Positions 12,908-23,363 of a DNA stretch of 64,000 nt are shown in pieces. The position numbers and the translations under genes were made by a program. This stretch comes from Desmodesmus armatus (lineage: Eukaryota > Chlorophyta > Chlorophyceae > Sphaeropleales > Scenedesmaceae). Each line of letters opens with the position of its first letter. The stretch's first letter is position 1. The stretch is from contig VIIQ02000002.1 of the NCBI GenBank assembly GCA_007449985.2, positions 1,426,001 through 1,490,000 on the forward strand, read 5' to 3'. The notes under the pieces were generated by a model. It was not told the DNA's origin, ran no database searches, and was given only the letters and a program-made list of their open reading frames with translations.

Positions 12908-15196
12908 ATGTCCAGTGCTGTGCAGAAGCAGCTCACCGCAGCAGGATTTGAACAGCCTTCTTTCGGTCTGTCGAATCCCTCAGTCATGGCTCCTCCTGCT
13001 CAGCAGCAGCAGCAGGCACAGTCCTCTGCAATGAAAGTAGGGATAGACCTCACTGCCGGGACAGTCGCTGGAGTAGCACAGCTGATCGTAGGGCATCCCT
13101 TTGACACCATCAAGGTCAGTGGGGGTTCAGGTGTTGCTTGACTAGCGTAAACCCCCATTGGCTGACAAACCCCAGTGGTGGCCAGCAAGTGTGCAGCTGG
13201 TACACACCATCTAGGCTGACCCTGCTCCCACCCACATCGCTGTGCTGTCGTATTTAGGTCAAGCTGCAGAGCCAGAGCTCAGCAGCTGGTGCAGCTGTCT
13301 TCAAGGGTCCGCTGGATGCAGCAAAGCAGGTGGGTGGGGTGCTTCCATGAGTACTGAGGCCTTGGCCTGCAGGCTATTCTTGCCTTGCTGTATGTATGGC
13401 AACAACGTGCTGTTACACCAGCATGGCTCCCCCCTGCTGTGTGTTGCTCCTCACCACCAGCACACCCAGCAGCAAAACAGCACACATCTTTCACTTACTA
13501 TTCCTTGATGTTTTCACTGTTGTCACATGGCAGACGCTGTTGAATGAAGGGCTGAAGGGTATCTACAAGGGCATCTCAGCACCGCTGGCCACTGTGGCCC
13601 TCTTCAACGCCGTGCTGTTCGCATCCAGGGGTCAGATGGAGGTGCTGCTGAAGCACACAGACGGTGCGGCCCTCCCTAGTGCTAACAAACCAAACTTGAC
13701 CAGATCCTTGTGACAGCAAGCAAACTGACTAGCATCCCCCACACTTACAGGGCTGATATCAAAGTAGACTTGTGCTGGTCGTGGTGCCAGAAGCACAGCA
13801 GCGGAACTGACACTGGTATGCTGTGTTGTGCTCTGCTGTGTGCTGTGCGTGTCTGCAGGCAGCGCGTTGACGCTGTCGGATCAGCTTGTTGCTGCTGTTG
13901 GGGCCAGCTGTGCAGTCAGCCTGGTGGCCACACCCACTGAGCTGATGAAGTGCAGGCTGCAGGCGCAGGGCTGCTCAGCAAATGCCATACAGCGGCTGGT
14001 GGATGCAGGGCTGGACCCTTCAAAGCACACCATATACAGAGGCCCCATAGGTAGGCAGTGCAGTTTTCCTGGCCCCGTACTGACCCCCTTCCATATCTTT
14101 GGCAGCTAGTCTCAACAGCAGCCGGCACCGTGTAAAACAAAAGACTTTTCACATCGAGTCTGCCGCATGGGTGGAGTGTGCGCCTGTGCATCTTGCCCGC
14201 AGAGCTATCTTTGCAGCAGGGTCCTGCATTGGCATTGTCTGTTGTGACTCGCTGGTGAATTTGTGAACATTCCAGGTGTGAACACCCGGCACGTGTCAAC
14301 ACACAGCATATGTTATGTGATGGTGCTGCTGCTGCTCAGAGACGATACATCAACAGCTGCTGCGGCTGCATTATGTCTGTGTGTGCGCAGATGTGGCCCG
14401 CCATGTGGTGCAGCATGAGGGAGGTCCCCTGGGTCTGTTCAAGGGCCTGGGTGCAACCCTGTGGAGGGAGAGCTTGGGCAACATGGCTATGTTTGGTGTG
14501 TATGAGCTCATCAAGCAGCAGATGGTGGCAGCCAAGGGCCTCACCAGCACACAGCAGCTGTCACACTCAGACCTGCTGCTGGCAGGTGGCCTTGGTGGAA
14601 CCGCCTTCTGGCTGGGCTGCTATCCCCTTGGTGAGCATGGCGCACACACAGTCTTGACTAACATGTGATTGCTCATCAAGCCTTGTGTCCCGACATACAC
14701 TATGCTTGCAACCGCAGCAGCAGCAGCAGCACTTGTTCACATGCATTGCCATTGCCTGTTCCTTGTGCCATGCAGCGCCTGCAACAGGCACAGCCTGGCT
14801 GATCCACCCAGGGTGCTGCAATCCCTTTTGCCATCATGTTGCAGGAGGTCAGCACCTACCCTGTCTTCCCAGGGTGTTTGTGCAGCACGTATCACGCTGC
14901 CTTGACCTCACCATGTGCTCTGCCGTGCTGTGCCGTGCCGTGTACCATGTGCTGCAGACATCATCAAGAGCAAGCTGCAGGTCGACAGCTACAGCAAGCC
15001 TCAGTTCCGTGGCATCATGGACTGCGGGCGGCAGATTGTGGCAGACCAGGGTGTCAAGGGCCTCTACAGGGGCTTTGCACCAGCACTAGCCAGGAGCTTC
15101 CCAGCCAATGCAGTCTGCTTTGCGGTCTATGAGGCAGTGAAAGCGGCTCTCAGCCCAGCCATCAGTGACGGTGCCCTTGGGACAGCAGCTGTTTGA
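12908..15196 (+). CDS. BOU: Mitochondrial carrier family protein, BOU-like
   Basis: Six exons: 12908-13114, 13258-13329, 13534-13663, 13859-14050, 14391-14630, 14958-15196; 359 residues. The threefold carrier repeat shows three Px[DE]xx[KR] signatures: PFDTIK at the end of exon 1, PTELMK in exon 4 and PLDIIK across the exon 5/6 junction. Each is followed by a KLQ/RLQ continuation. The wording around them (KVKLQSQ, KCRLQAQ, KLQVDSY, then GVKGLYRGF and PANAVCF) is closest to plant A BOUT DE SOUFFLE and acylcarnitine-type carriers. Plant BOU sits in the inner mitochondrial membrane, supports photorespiration and transports glutamate; substrate here is inferred from similarity. The N-terminus has about 40 extra Gln/Ser-rich residues. 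The ATG at 12908 is preferred; the frame is open to an ATG at 12698 and a minimal start lies at 13031. Confidence 0.9.
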
Positions 15197-16934
15197 GCGC
15201 CACAGACCTGTGACACAGACTGGCATGCGTTCTGTGGCTGTGTACATGACATCTTCCCCATCCAACCGCATCCCAGCACATCACAGGCTTGGTATGGGGC
15301 TGCAGCTTGCTGTGAACAAAGGCAGCCTGCTGTGAACAACATTGCTGTGTGTCCCAACATTTGGGTGTGTTTTAAGCTTGCTTTTCAGCGGGGCATCATG
15401 TTTTGAGGTGAACCGGCAGCGGCAAAGCCTCCCGCCACCATTGCTGGCGGTTGCGCTGCGCTGAGGTGCCTGCCGCTTGTATTCTACAGCCGCCCATATG
15501 TTGTATCAGCACGGCAGGCATGTATGCGGGTGTTGCATGACTGAATGGCAGGGTGCGACACGGTCACGTAGCTGGTCAGCAGTTCTGGTGGTGATGAGTT
15601 GTTTGGTCATGACATTTCCTCCAAAGCAGATTGGCCCTGTGGGTTGTTTGCACCTAGTGGCTGGGTGGCTGTTTTGCTGAGGGGCTTTCCGCCATCTGTT
15701 GGCAAGACCTTTCCCCCATCCACAGCGTGTGGTAGTCTCCAGTAGTACTCCCTTTCAGCTTGAAGAACACTTGAATGGATTGCGTGCACATACTCCAGCT
15801 TGTTTTTGTACTGTTTTCGTCATGGATCTCTTGTTCTGCACAGGTGCCAGCTGTGCATCACCTGCGTCTTGCAGCCATTGTTGCAAGGGACGCAGTAGAT
15901 GCCATGCCATCATACCCGGCTCCCTGCATGCCTAAAGGGGCGCACACGTTTTAGGCTTGTATGCGCGACTCAGGTGGCCTCAGTGACGGCTGTTTCCCTT
16001 TGCTGATGCTGCCCCCAGGTCATCGTCGTTCAAACAGGGATTTGTGTACACATGCTTGTCCACCACAGCTCATAGGAATGCTCCAGGCTGATTGTGGTTT
16101 GCATAGCATGTTGTGGATGCATTTTTTACGTGGTGAGGACTGGCTTACATGAATAGATTTGGCCAGGGTGGTGGACGTGGCGTGCACGACCTATGATGGG
16201 CGTTGTATCAGCCGTGGGTATAGCTGTCGCTGGAGGGTTTGTTGGGCTGAGCCCTGGCTGAGCCCAATCAAACTGGTCTCCAACCAGCAGCCAGCCTGGC
16301 CAATCACTCGGCATGACGGTTGACATTGTGTATTGATATATCATATATATGTGAAGTTCACAATTCAGCTCAGGTGTAGTCAGAGTGTAACATTCAAACT
16401 TGCTGCCATCAGATCCAGCAAACGCCAACCAGGTGCCCTTACGGCAGCCAAGCCAGCGACTCACCACAGGCACAAAGCATGCAATTGGTCTGCACAGTCT
16501 CACCGTGACACAACCCCTCAGCGCAACAGCATTGATGCCAAGCAGCTTAAAGATACTTTACATCCTGGCACTCAAGCCCCCCATTGGGGGGGCACACCCC
16601 AGCGTTCATCAGCTGGGTGTGCTGGTCCCTGTAGGCTTCAGGCACACGAGTCAACCCACCAGCATGGACCGTCCATGGCACGGTGCAACACACTGCAGCA
16701 AAACCCTGGCTACAGCAGTGCCCGTACTGGGCTCACCAGACAACCTCCAAGCACTCCTCGCGCCAATACCCTAGAAGCGATGTCAGCACAACACAAAAAC
16801 GCCTGTCTCACGGCCTGTATTGAACACACGTCAGGTCAAGCACAGGTCACAGTCATGCTGACTCAGCGTGAGCTTGCAGCCTACCATGACTCCCCCCACA
16901 TTTTCCCCACATCGCTGAAAACTCCCTGACCAGC
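15197..16934. other. Convergent intergenic region, 3' UTRs only
   Basis: The carrier (+) and the unknown gene (-) converge here. The sequence holds scattered short frames with no family-like sequence and an AT-rich patch near 16335-16350. TGTAA at 16386-16390 is the first plus-strand poly(A)-like signal I found after the carrier stop, implying a long 3' UTR of about 1.2 kb if it is used. Confidence 0.4.
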
Positions 16935-18794
16935 TCAGCTGGGTGAAGTGAGACCCACAAGCTTCATGGAGCTGACCGTGTGGTCCCAGGCAGCCTGCAG
17001 CGCACGACCCAACTCCACCGCCAGCGTCCCCAGCGCACTCCCCGCCCACACTGGCGCACTGGACCCCCCAGGAGCCTGCAAGCTGGACAGAGCTGCAGAC
17101 AATGCAGCCTTGAGCTGCTTCATAGTGCCAACCAGGCTGATAAGGACCACCCCCAGCTGCTTCTGCAGCTGCTGCAGCAGCAGCACAGACGCAGCAACGT
17201 CACCGGCGCTGTCTGGGATGGTCTGCCCCGCAGCAGAGTAGCGCATGAAGGGAGTGATGACCTCACGCATGTGTCGCAGCTTCTGCTCACACCCCTCCTG
17301 CTGCTGCAGGCCCCGACCAAGCAGCTGCTGCACCAACAAGCTCTGCTGCCGCTGCTGTCGCTGCTGCTGCTGCTGCATTGCCGGCGCTGCCCCTGACATG
17401 CTTCCAGCTGCTAATGCTGCTGCTGCCGCCCCAACTTTCCATGCCTCAGCCCAGTCCCCGGTCAGCTCTGTGAGGCACAGCCCCAGACCGTAGTTGTGGG
17501 CCTCAAGCTGCAAAACCACTGTATTCAGCGCCTGGAACACGATCCCCTCCCCTGCTGCACCCTCGACCATACCTGCCTCTTGCTGCTCCTTATCCTCTTC
17601 ATCCTGTGCCTCCTGTGCTGCTGCTGCCACTAGGGCCGCCACCGCCCCCCTCCCTTTGGCTGCCGCTGCAGCGCCCATCCTCAGAGAGCACAGGACCTCA
17701 CACGCTGCAGGACCCTCACTCTCACTCTCACTCTCACTCTCTGAACTGCCGTCCTCGCTGTCTTGACCCCACTGCTGCTGCTCTACCAGCAGCCGCAGCT
17801 GCTGCTGCTGCAGCTTGATGGCCCCCATCGCTGCTGCTGCCTGCGCTGCTGCCTGCAGCGGCTGCATCACAGCGTCCAGCGCCCCATCAGAACCTTCCTC
17901 ACCTCCCTCATACCCACCCCCGGCCGGGCTGCGCCAGCAGTAGGTGTGACCCGCAATGCTGCTTCTAAGCGCTGCCTGTACTGCTCTGTAAGGCCGGCTG
18001 CCCTCAGTGCTGCTTGGCCGTTCTGCCCTGCAAGTGACTTTATGAGGTGCCTGCTGCAGCCTGCGGGGAAGTGCACCCTGCTGCTGCGGCGGCTGCGGCT
18101 GCCCCACTCTGGCAAGGGGGGAAGGTCCAGAAGCTCTTCCTCCGGCCGCTGCTGCTGCTGCTGGGGTGGTGTGTGAAGGGCTGAAGGTGGCTCGCCACAC
18201 AGCATGCCTGGTCGTAGGGTGCAAAGAAGGAGGGCAGGAGTGGGGTCATGATCACGCTTGGAGCTGTTGGTTGGTTGAACGACACTTGCACTGGCAGTAT
18301 GTGTTGGCAAGCACTTCTGTTGCATCAAGAGCAACTGCTTTTGTAAACAGACTCTGAGGTAGCTTGAGCTGTTGGTTCCGAATCAGAGTCTGCTCTCCAG
18401 ATCCATGATGCTGAATAAACATTTTCTACCCCCACCTGGCAGCTCCTCAACGTAGTCACCAGCTGTTGTCTCCAGCAGCCTGAGCACCTTGCGTGACACA
18501 CTGCGAGGCCGCTTGGGCCCCAGCCTGCTGCCCTGATCACCCTGACTCCCACGGCTACGCTTGAAGCGACCCGAGGAGTCCCGCCCAGGTCCCAGGCCTG
18601 ACTGAGGCCATTGGTTCATAGTGGTCCTGGCTGGTTTGTACTCCGCATCTGTCGCCTCATCCGCTGCTGCTGCTGCGTCTGTAGCCGTGCTGGCGGCACG
18701 TGCGGCGGCGCGGGCGGCGGTATAATCAGCGCCGAGGGAAGGGCGCTGCCAGCTGTGTGAGCTGCTGCTGGGTGTGCTGGAGCCGCTGCGAGCC
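16935..18794 (-). CDS. Unrecognised Ser/Ala/Gln-rich protein, gene model incomplete
   Basis: I do not recognise this gene. An upstream exon (18794 to about 18435) follows a CAG acceptor, encodes Ser/Ala-rich sequence then a basic segment (RFKRSRGSQGDQ, KRPRSVSRK) that could be a nuclear localisation signal, and ends at a GTGGGG donor. A second block, about 18180-17890, is best read in one frame (LLDLPPLPEWGSRSRR, HLIKSLAGQNGQ). The long last block, to the stop at 16935, is in another frame. It has an acidic (SE)n run from CTCTCA repeats, polyQ stretches and Leu-rich helices. The frame change near 17860-17900 needs either a roughly 50-base intron (GTGAGG to CTGCAG) or a sequence indel. First exon(s) between 18795 and 19291 were not found. 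Coding nature is likely from the long open frame and its helical 3' half. Confidence 0.5.
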
Positions 18795-19291
18795 TGTTTG
18801 AGGGAAGGTGGGGTGAGGGTGAGGTGGGGGTGGGGGTGAGGTCAGGGGTGTGTGGCAAAAAGTCCTAGGTGTGAGAATGAGGTGAAATTGGGGTGAAGTG
18901 ATGGCAAACACTAACCCAGGAGGCTTGCTTGAGCTTGGTTTGCTGATTGGAACTCAGGGCTATGAAGGCTTGGTGTATGTGACTAGCTTGGGCACCAAGC
19001 ACGGTGCTATCAGGCAAATGATGCATGTGTGGTGTGTTGATACCAAGCTAGCATGTTGCTGTGCTGCCAGTCATCAACACACCACATGCATCTTTCACCT
19101 GACAGCACCGTGCCAGACAGATGCTTAGTAAGAACCATCGACTCTATGTGGGATGGGGCCATTGGCACTGCTCAGGAAAACGCTTCCGTGCTTAGTCAGC
19201 ATAGCATTCCGCCAGTGGCAGACGGGCTAGGCTGTTGCCTCCCTTGGTACGTATACCCCTTCTGTGTCAACCTGAACTGCAGACCCTATAC
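18795..19291. other. Region between two minus-strand genes
   Basis: Should contain the missing 5' exon and promoter of the 16935-18794 gene and the 3' UTR of the AP2 gene. A G/T-rich stretch (18795-18860) on the plus strand is C/A-rich on the minus strand. It would serve as a pyrimidine tract before the acceptor at 18795. No exon could be fixed. Confidence 0.3.
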
Positions 19292-22218
19292 CTACACCCT
19301 GAACCCAACACTGTAGACCCTCAACCTCAAACCTACCCCAGGGCCTGAGAGGCTTGCTGTTGCCCCCTTGCTCCCTGGTGCTGGCGTCATATGGTCCCTC
19401 AGCACAAGCCTCCAGGCCTGGATGTCAGGCAGGCCCTCAAGTTCAACCAACCCATCCAAACCCTGGGCAGCAGCAGCAGCAGCAGCAGCAGCAACAAGCA
19501 AATGTGCCGGACTCCGACACCTTGAGTCAAGGTGGAGCGCGCCAGCAATCCTGTAACTTACTCAGAGCCCTTACAAGCTCAGCAACAGGGCTGGCCGGCA
19601 GCCAAGCGGCTCTGCAAGCTGCACGATAGCACTGTCTCTGTGTGTGATCATAGCATCGCTGTAGCAGCTCACAACTTCAGGCAGGCGCCTGCCAGACCTG
19701 TTCACAGTCTTGCCATCAAGTAGCACACTACTGCCGTACACCACCTTCTCTGCTGCTGCACATGGGCAGGTGGTAATCACCTACATGGTTGGCTAGCAGC
19801 TAGCCACTAGCTGGATAGTATCCGGACAGTATCGGAAGACCCTAGCGCTCTGCTAGCACGCTGTCCAGTATGCGGAGAGCATTCAGTACTGCAAGGGCTC
19901 ACCTTTTCCTGGCCACTCTCCAAAGCAGCCAGCTCATGCTCATATAGGGACAGAGCAAAGTTAGTAGCAGCCTTACGGCCACCACCAAACCTGATGGCTG
20001 CGGGGAACAAGCAGGAGAGAGAGTGCACAAACGCCCACCAAAGGAAGTGAGCACTGTGTCTACCGTGCTCCCAGTGTGACACTTGTTGAAAGGGGCAAAC
20101 GGCGATATGCCTGAATCTGCCGTATATATACTCCAAAAAATCCAGGAGACTCTGCAGGCTGACTGCAATTGTGACCTTGCATCATGATGCAACTGCTTGA
20201 TCGAGCAAGACAGTCCCTACCAAGGCTATCGCAGCTGGTGGCACTGCCGGGGGTTCAACTAGGGGTTCAAGTTGAACTTCAACGGGGGTTCAAGGTGAAA
20301 TTCAACGGGGGTTCAAGTTGAACTTGAAGTCGTTGCGCACCTGTGAAGTCGTGTGCCATTGCTGCCTCCCTGTCAGTGGTGAAGGAGCCAAGGTAAACCT
20401 GCACAACCACACCACACCACTGGTGACGCTAGTAAGTTACCGCATGCGCAATGCAGGACGATCTGGTGCAGAACAGCACAGCCCTTGGGCGAACTTTGCA
20501 TCATTGGCATTGGCCAACATACGCATGCCCTGCAAAGTCAACTTGTGTTGTGCTGTCGCTGACGTGCGCAAACGCTCCTCGCCCTGAGCAACTGACGGAC
20601 GCAAGCCAGAGGCCAACGGCTGAGCGGTCATGGCATGCACATCGTCAGCTGCAGCATTGCGCATGGAATTACCAGCTTGTGCACTGCAGATCCCTCACTT
20701 CACACACCTGCCTGTTGCCCAGCCATATGTGGGACTCCCACCGCTTTGAGCGCTTGTGTTGGGTGACACCCCTGTAGGGTGTGTATGGGGCACCATACCT
20801 GCCCTTCAGGCTGCGCCAACAAGGGAGCAGCATGAAGAGCAATCGTAAGCAAACAGCAGGCGCGCACGCTCATGCTGGGCTGATGCATTGATGTCGGGGA
20901 CACCCTGTCGGCCGCCAGCGGTCAAACAGGGTGGACTACTGTTGCAGCCGCTGTCTAGTCTGGGCTGGTTTGGGAGGCTGCCAAACTAGCCCACACCCTC
21001 CCCGCAAGTTGTGGCAGAGGGCAGAGCGCTATATGGCAAGGTTTGCAACCAGCTGCAATGTGCAATCGTGTCGATCGCGAGGGCCATGCAACTGGCTGTC
21101 GATCTGCACTGGCATGGCCCAAAAGGTTTTGAGCACCCACATGCCATCTGGTGTTGCCCCCTCATGTACCTGACCCATCGGTGGGGCCCCATATGACTTT
21201 GTAAGAAACCAAGAAGCACCGCATGCAAGTGGGTTTTGGCTGCCAGACCGATTCCATATCCACAACAAACCCACCATTTATTCTTGGAGAATCCTGTGAC
21301 AGCAGCGCCGTCATAAGCATAGGAGCTGGCAGCCTCAGCCCGCTTGCTGGTCACACGCCACAGCTCTCCCTGGGGCACAGGGGGAGCCTGGGGCACAGGG
21401 GGAGCCTGGGGCACCTGGGGCACCTGGGGAGGAACCGAGGGCTGCTGCAGCTGGGCAAGTGCCTGCAGCTGGTGCTGTTGCTGCTGCTGCTGCGGGGTAT
21501 GCGTAGAATGCTGCTGCTGCACCGTGCGCACAGGGTGCTGCAGAAGCAGCAGGTCGCGCACATGCTGCTGCTGCTGCTGCTGCAGGGTGCGCACAGGCTG
21601 CTGCTGCTGCAGGGCGTGCACAATGCGCTGCTGCTGGTGCTGTTGCAAGGTGCGCGCAGGCTGCAGGCTGCCCGCAGGCTGAATGTTGCTCGCAACTGGC
21701 ATGGTGCGCACAGGTTGTAACACGTTGCGCACAGACTGCGGCTGCAGGTTGTGCACATGCTGCAGGGCATTGCGCACAGGTTGCACTGTGTGCACGGGCT
21801 GCAGCAATTGCACAGGCTGGCCAGCCTGGCCGCTCTGGCCTGTGTGGAGGCGCTCGCCGCCCAGCAAAGGTCCCCTGTGGCTCTGAAGCTGCTGCAACTG
21901 CTGCAGCTGAACCAGCTGCACCCGCTGCAACTGCACTGGCAGCTTGACCTGCAGTGGCTGTGCTGGTGGTGGTTGCTGTTGTGGAAGGTCCTGTTGTGTG
22001 CTGGGCAACAGCCACTTGTCCTGCATCACCAGCTTGGGTGCTGGCAGGGGCTCGGGGTCAGACTCACTGCCGGTGGTCGCTGGCTGCTGTGGGGCAGCTG
22101 CTGGGGTGTGGGGCAGCGATTGCGTGTCTGAGCCTTGCTGCTGCTGGGCAACTATGTCCATGTAGACAACTTCTGAGTGTTGCTGCTGCTGCTGTACCTG
22201 GGGCTTGGCGTACTCCAT
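19292..22218 (-). CDS. AP2-domain transcription factor with polyQ N-terminus
   Basis: Four exons join cleanly: 22218-21275, 20810-20708, 20398-20341, 19997-19903 (400 residues so far). Exon 1 encodes about 314 residues dominated by Gln, with repeated VRT/VRN-LQQQ and PPVPQAP motifs. The AP2 DNA-binding domain is split over exons 2-4, about residues 327-385: YRGVTQHKRSKRWESHIW, then VYLGSFTTDREAAMAHD, then AIRFGGGRKAATNF with the SLYEHEL continuation. The YRGV, WESHIW, YLG and AA..HD elements are the canonical strands and helix of the domain. Only one AP2 repeat is visible. The 3' end is uncertain: exon-like blocks at 19770-19700 and 19555-19292 (the latter with an eight- to nine-alanine run) do not join in phase, and simple read-through of exon 4 would stop at 19807. 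Expected role: nuclear, sequence-specific regulator; targets unknown. Confidence 0.85.
20248..20329. repeat. Short tandem repeat of a palindromic GTTCAAGTTGAAC unit in an AP2-gene intron
   Basis: Three to four imperfect copies of a roughly 23-bp unit beginning CGGGGGTTCAA and containing the self-complementary core TTCAAGTTGAACTT. The array starts about 12 bases inside the intron that follows exon 3 of the AP2 gene. Confidence 0.75.
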
Positions 22219-23363
22219 TGGCGAGCGTATTGTTTTGTCCCTAGCTCGTGAAACCCTAGCTTTGGGAACCCTGGGCTCTCACCCCAGACGCAGCGTCACC
22301 TGCACAGCATGCAGGACCATTACTCAATGCATAGATTTCCTTGCCGCCGCTCATGGTGCACACTGTGGCCATGCAGCAAATGGCAACAACACATGGCGGT
22401 GTGGATGCATTCAGTTTGATCAGTGCGCAGCTGGTTGATGCTGGGCCAAGCTTGATCTGCGGCAACAACTACTGCCTGAGCTGTTCCACTGAGCACAAAA
22501 CAGGGTTCTGAACTGCATGGTTGCTTGGCCCTAGTCACACTGCAAGTGGGCTTTTCCTGCACCTTGGTGGGGCGGTGCTATGCTGCTGCTCCACAGCCAC
22601 AGGTGGGGTCCAAAACCATGACTCACCTTTGCAGGCGGTCTGCCCTGCGCTTTCGCGGCTTCAAATGCTCGGCTGCAACAACCTCCCGTTGTGCATGCAC
22701 ACACTGGCCTTTGCTAATACTGGTCATTTCGGTTGGCGCGAAGTGGAACAACCTGGAGGCGTCGGGTGTAGCAACGGTTCAACGACAACACCAACAAACA
22801 CCAATAAAACACCGTTGCTGAACGGCAGAACAGGTGAGGTTGACCGATGACGGGCGATCAGCATTTCGAGTCATGCACGGCCTTGGAGCGCCTAACGCCA
22901 AACGCAGGAAAGCTGTTTTGTTGACACGGTTGTCGTGCTATGTCTGTGGCCCTAAACGCAGCCACCCCGCTGCGAACGTTTAGCCAAGCCCGCTGCGAAC
23001 GTCCACCAAAGCCACAGCCGCTGGTTCAAGTCTTTAGCATGCCTCCTTACCTGATCTTCTGAACCCTGAGGACGGCCTGGCAGCCCGTGTGTACGTGTGC
23101 AGCAGCTGCTAACTTCGCGTGACGACAGGTGTCGCGAATGATGCGCGGTTAATAACCACAACACATACCAAGGTGCGATGCATGACTTTCTGGGCACTGC
23201 CGCAGAGTCGAGGAGTTTTCGGGTGGCCGAGGCTTCGAGGTTCAGGTCTCACATTCCAAGGTTTCGAAAAACCGCTGCACGAAGCACACGAAGACCAATG
23301 TACCAGAAGCACAAGAAGACAAATCCACTTGAGGTACACGAAGACAAATGCACCAGCCACCCG
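22219..23363. other. Intergenic between AP2 gene 5' end and transporter 3' end
   Basis: Both flanking genes are on the minus strand. No exon with recognisable sequence was found. The stretch includes a direct repeat CCCGCTGCGAACGT (22967 and 22989) and a degenerate tandem repeat of an ACGAAGACAAATG-like unit at about 23280-23355. Confidence 0.4.

Noticed and set aside
21344..21682. Cys/Trp-rich and Leu-rich frames antisense to CAG-rich exons (also 17245-17493, 42731-43047, 55505-55792)
   Set aside because: They are shadows of polyQ/polyA coding exons on the opposite strand.
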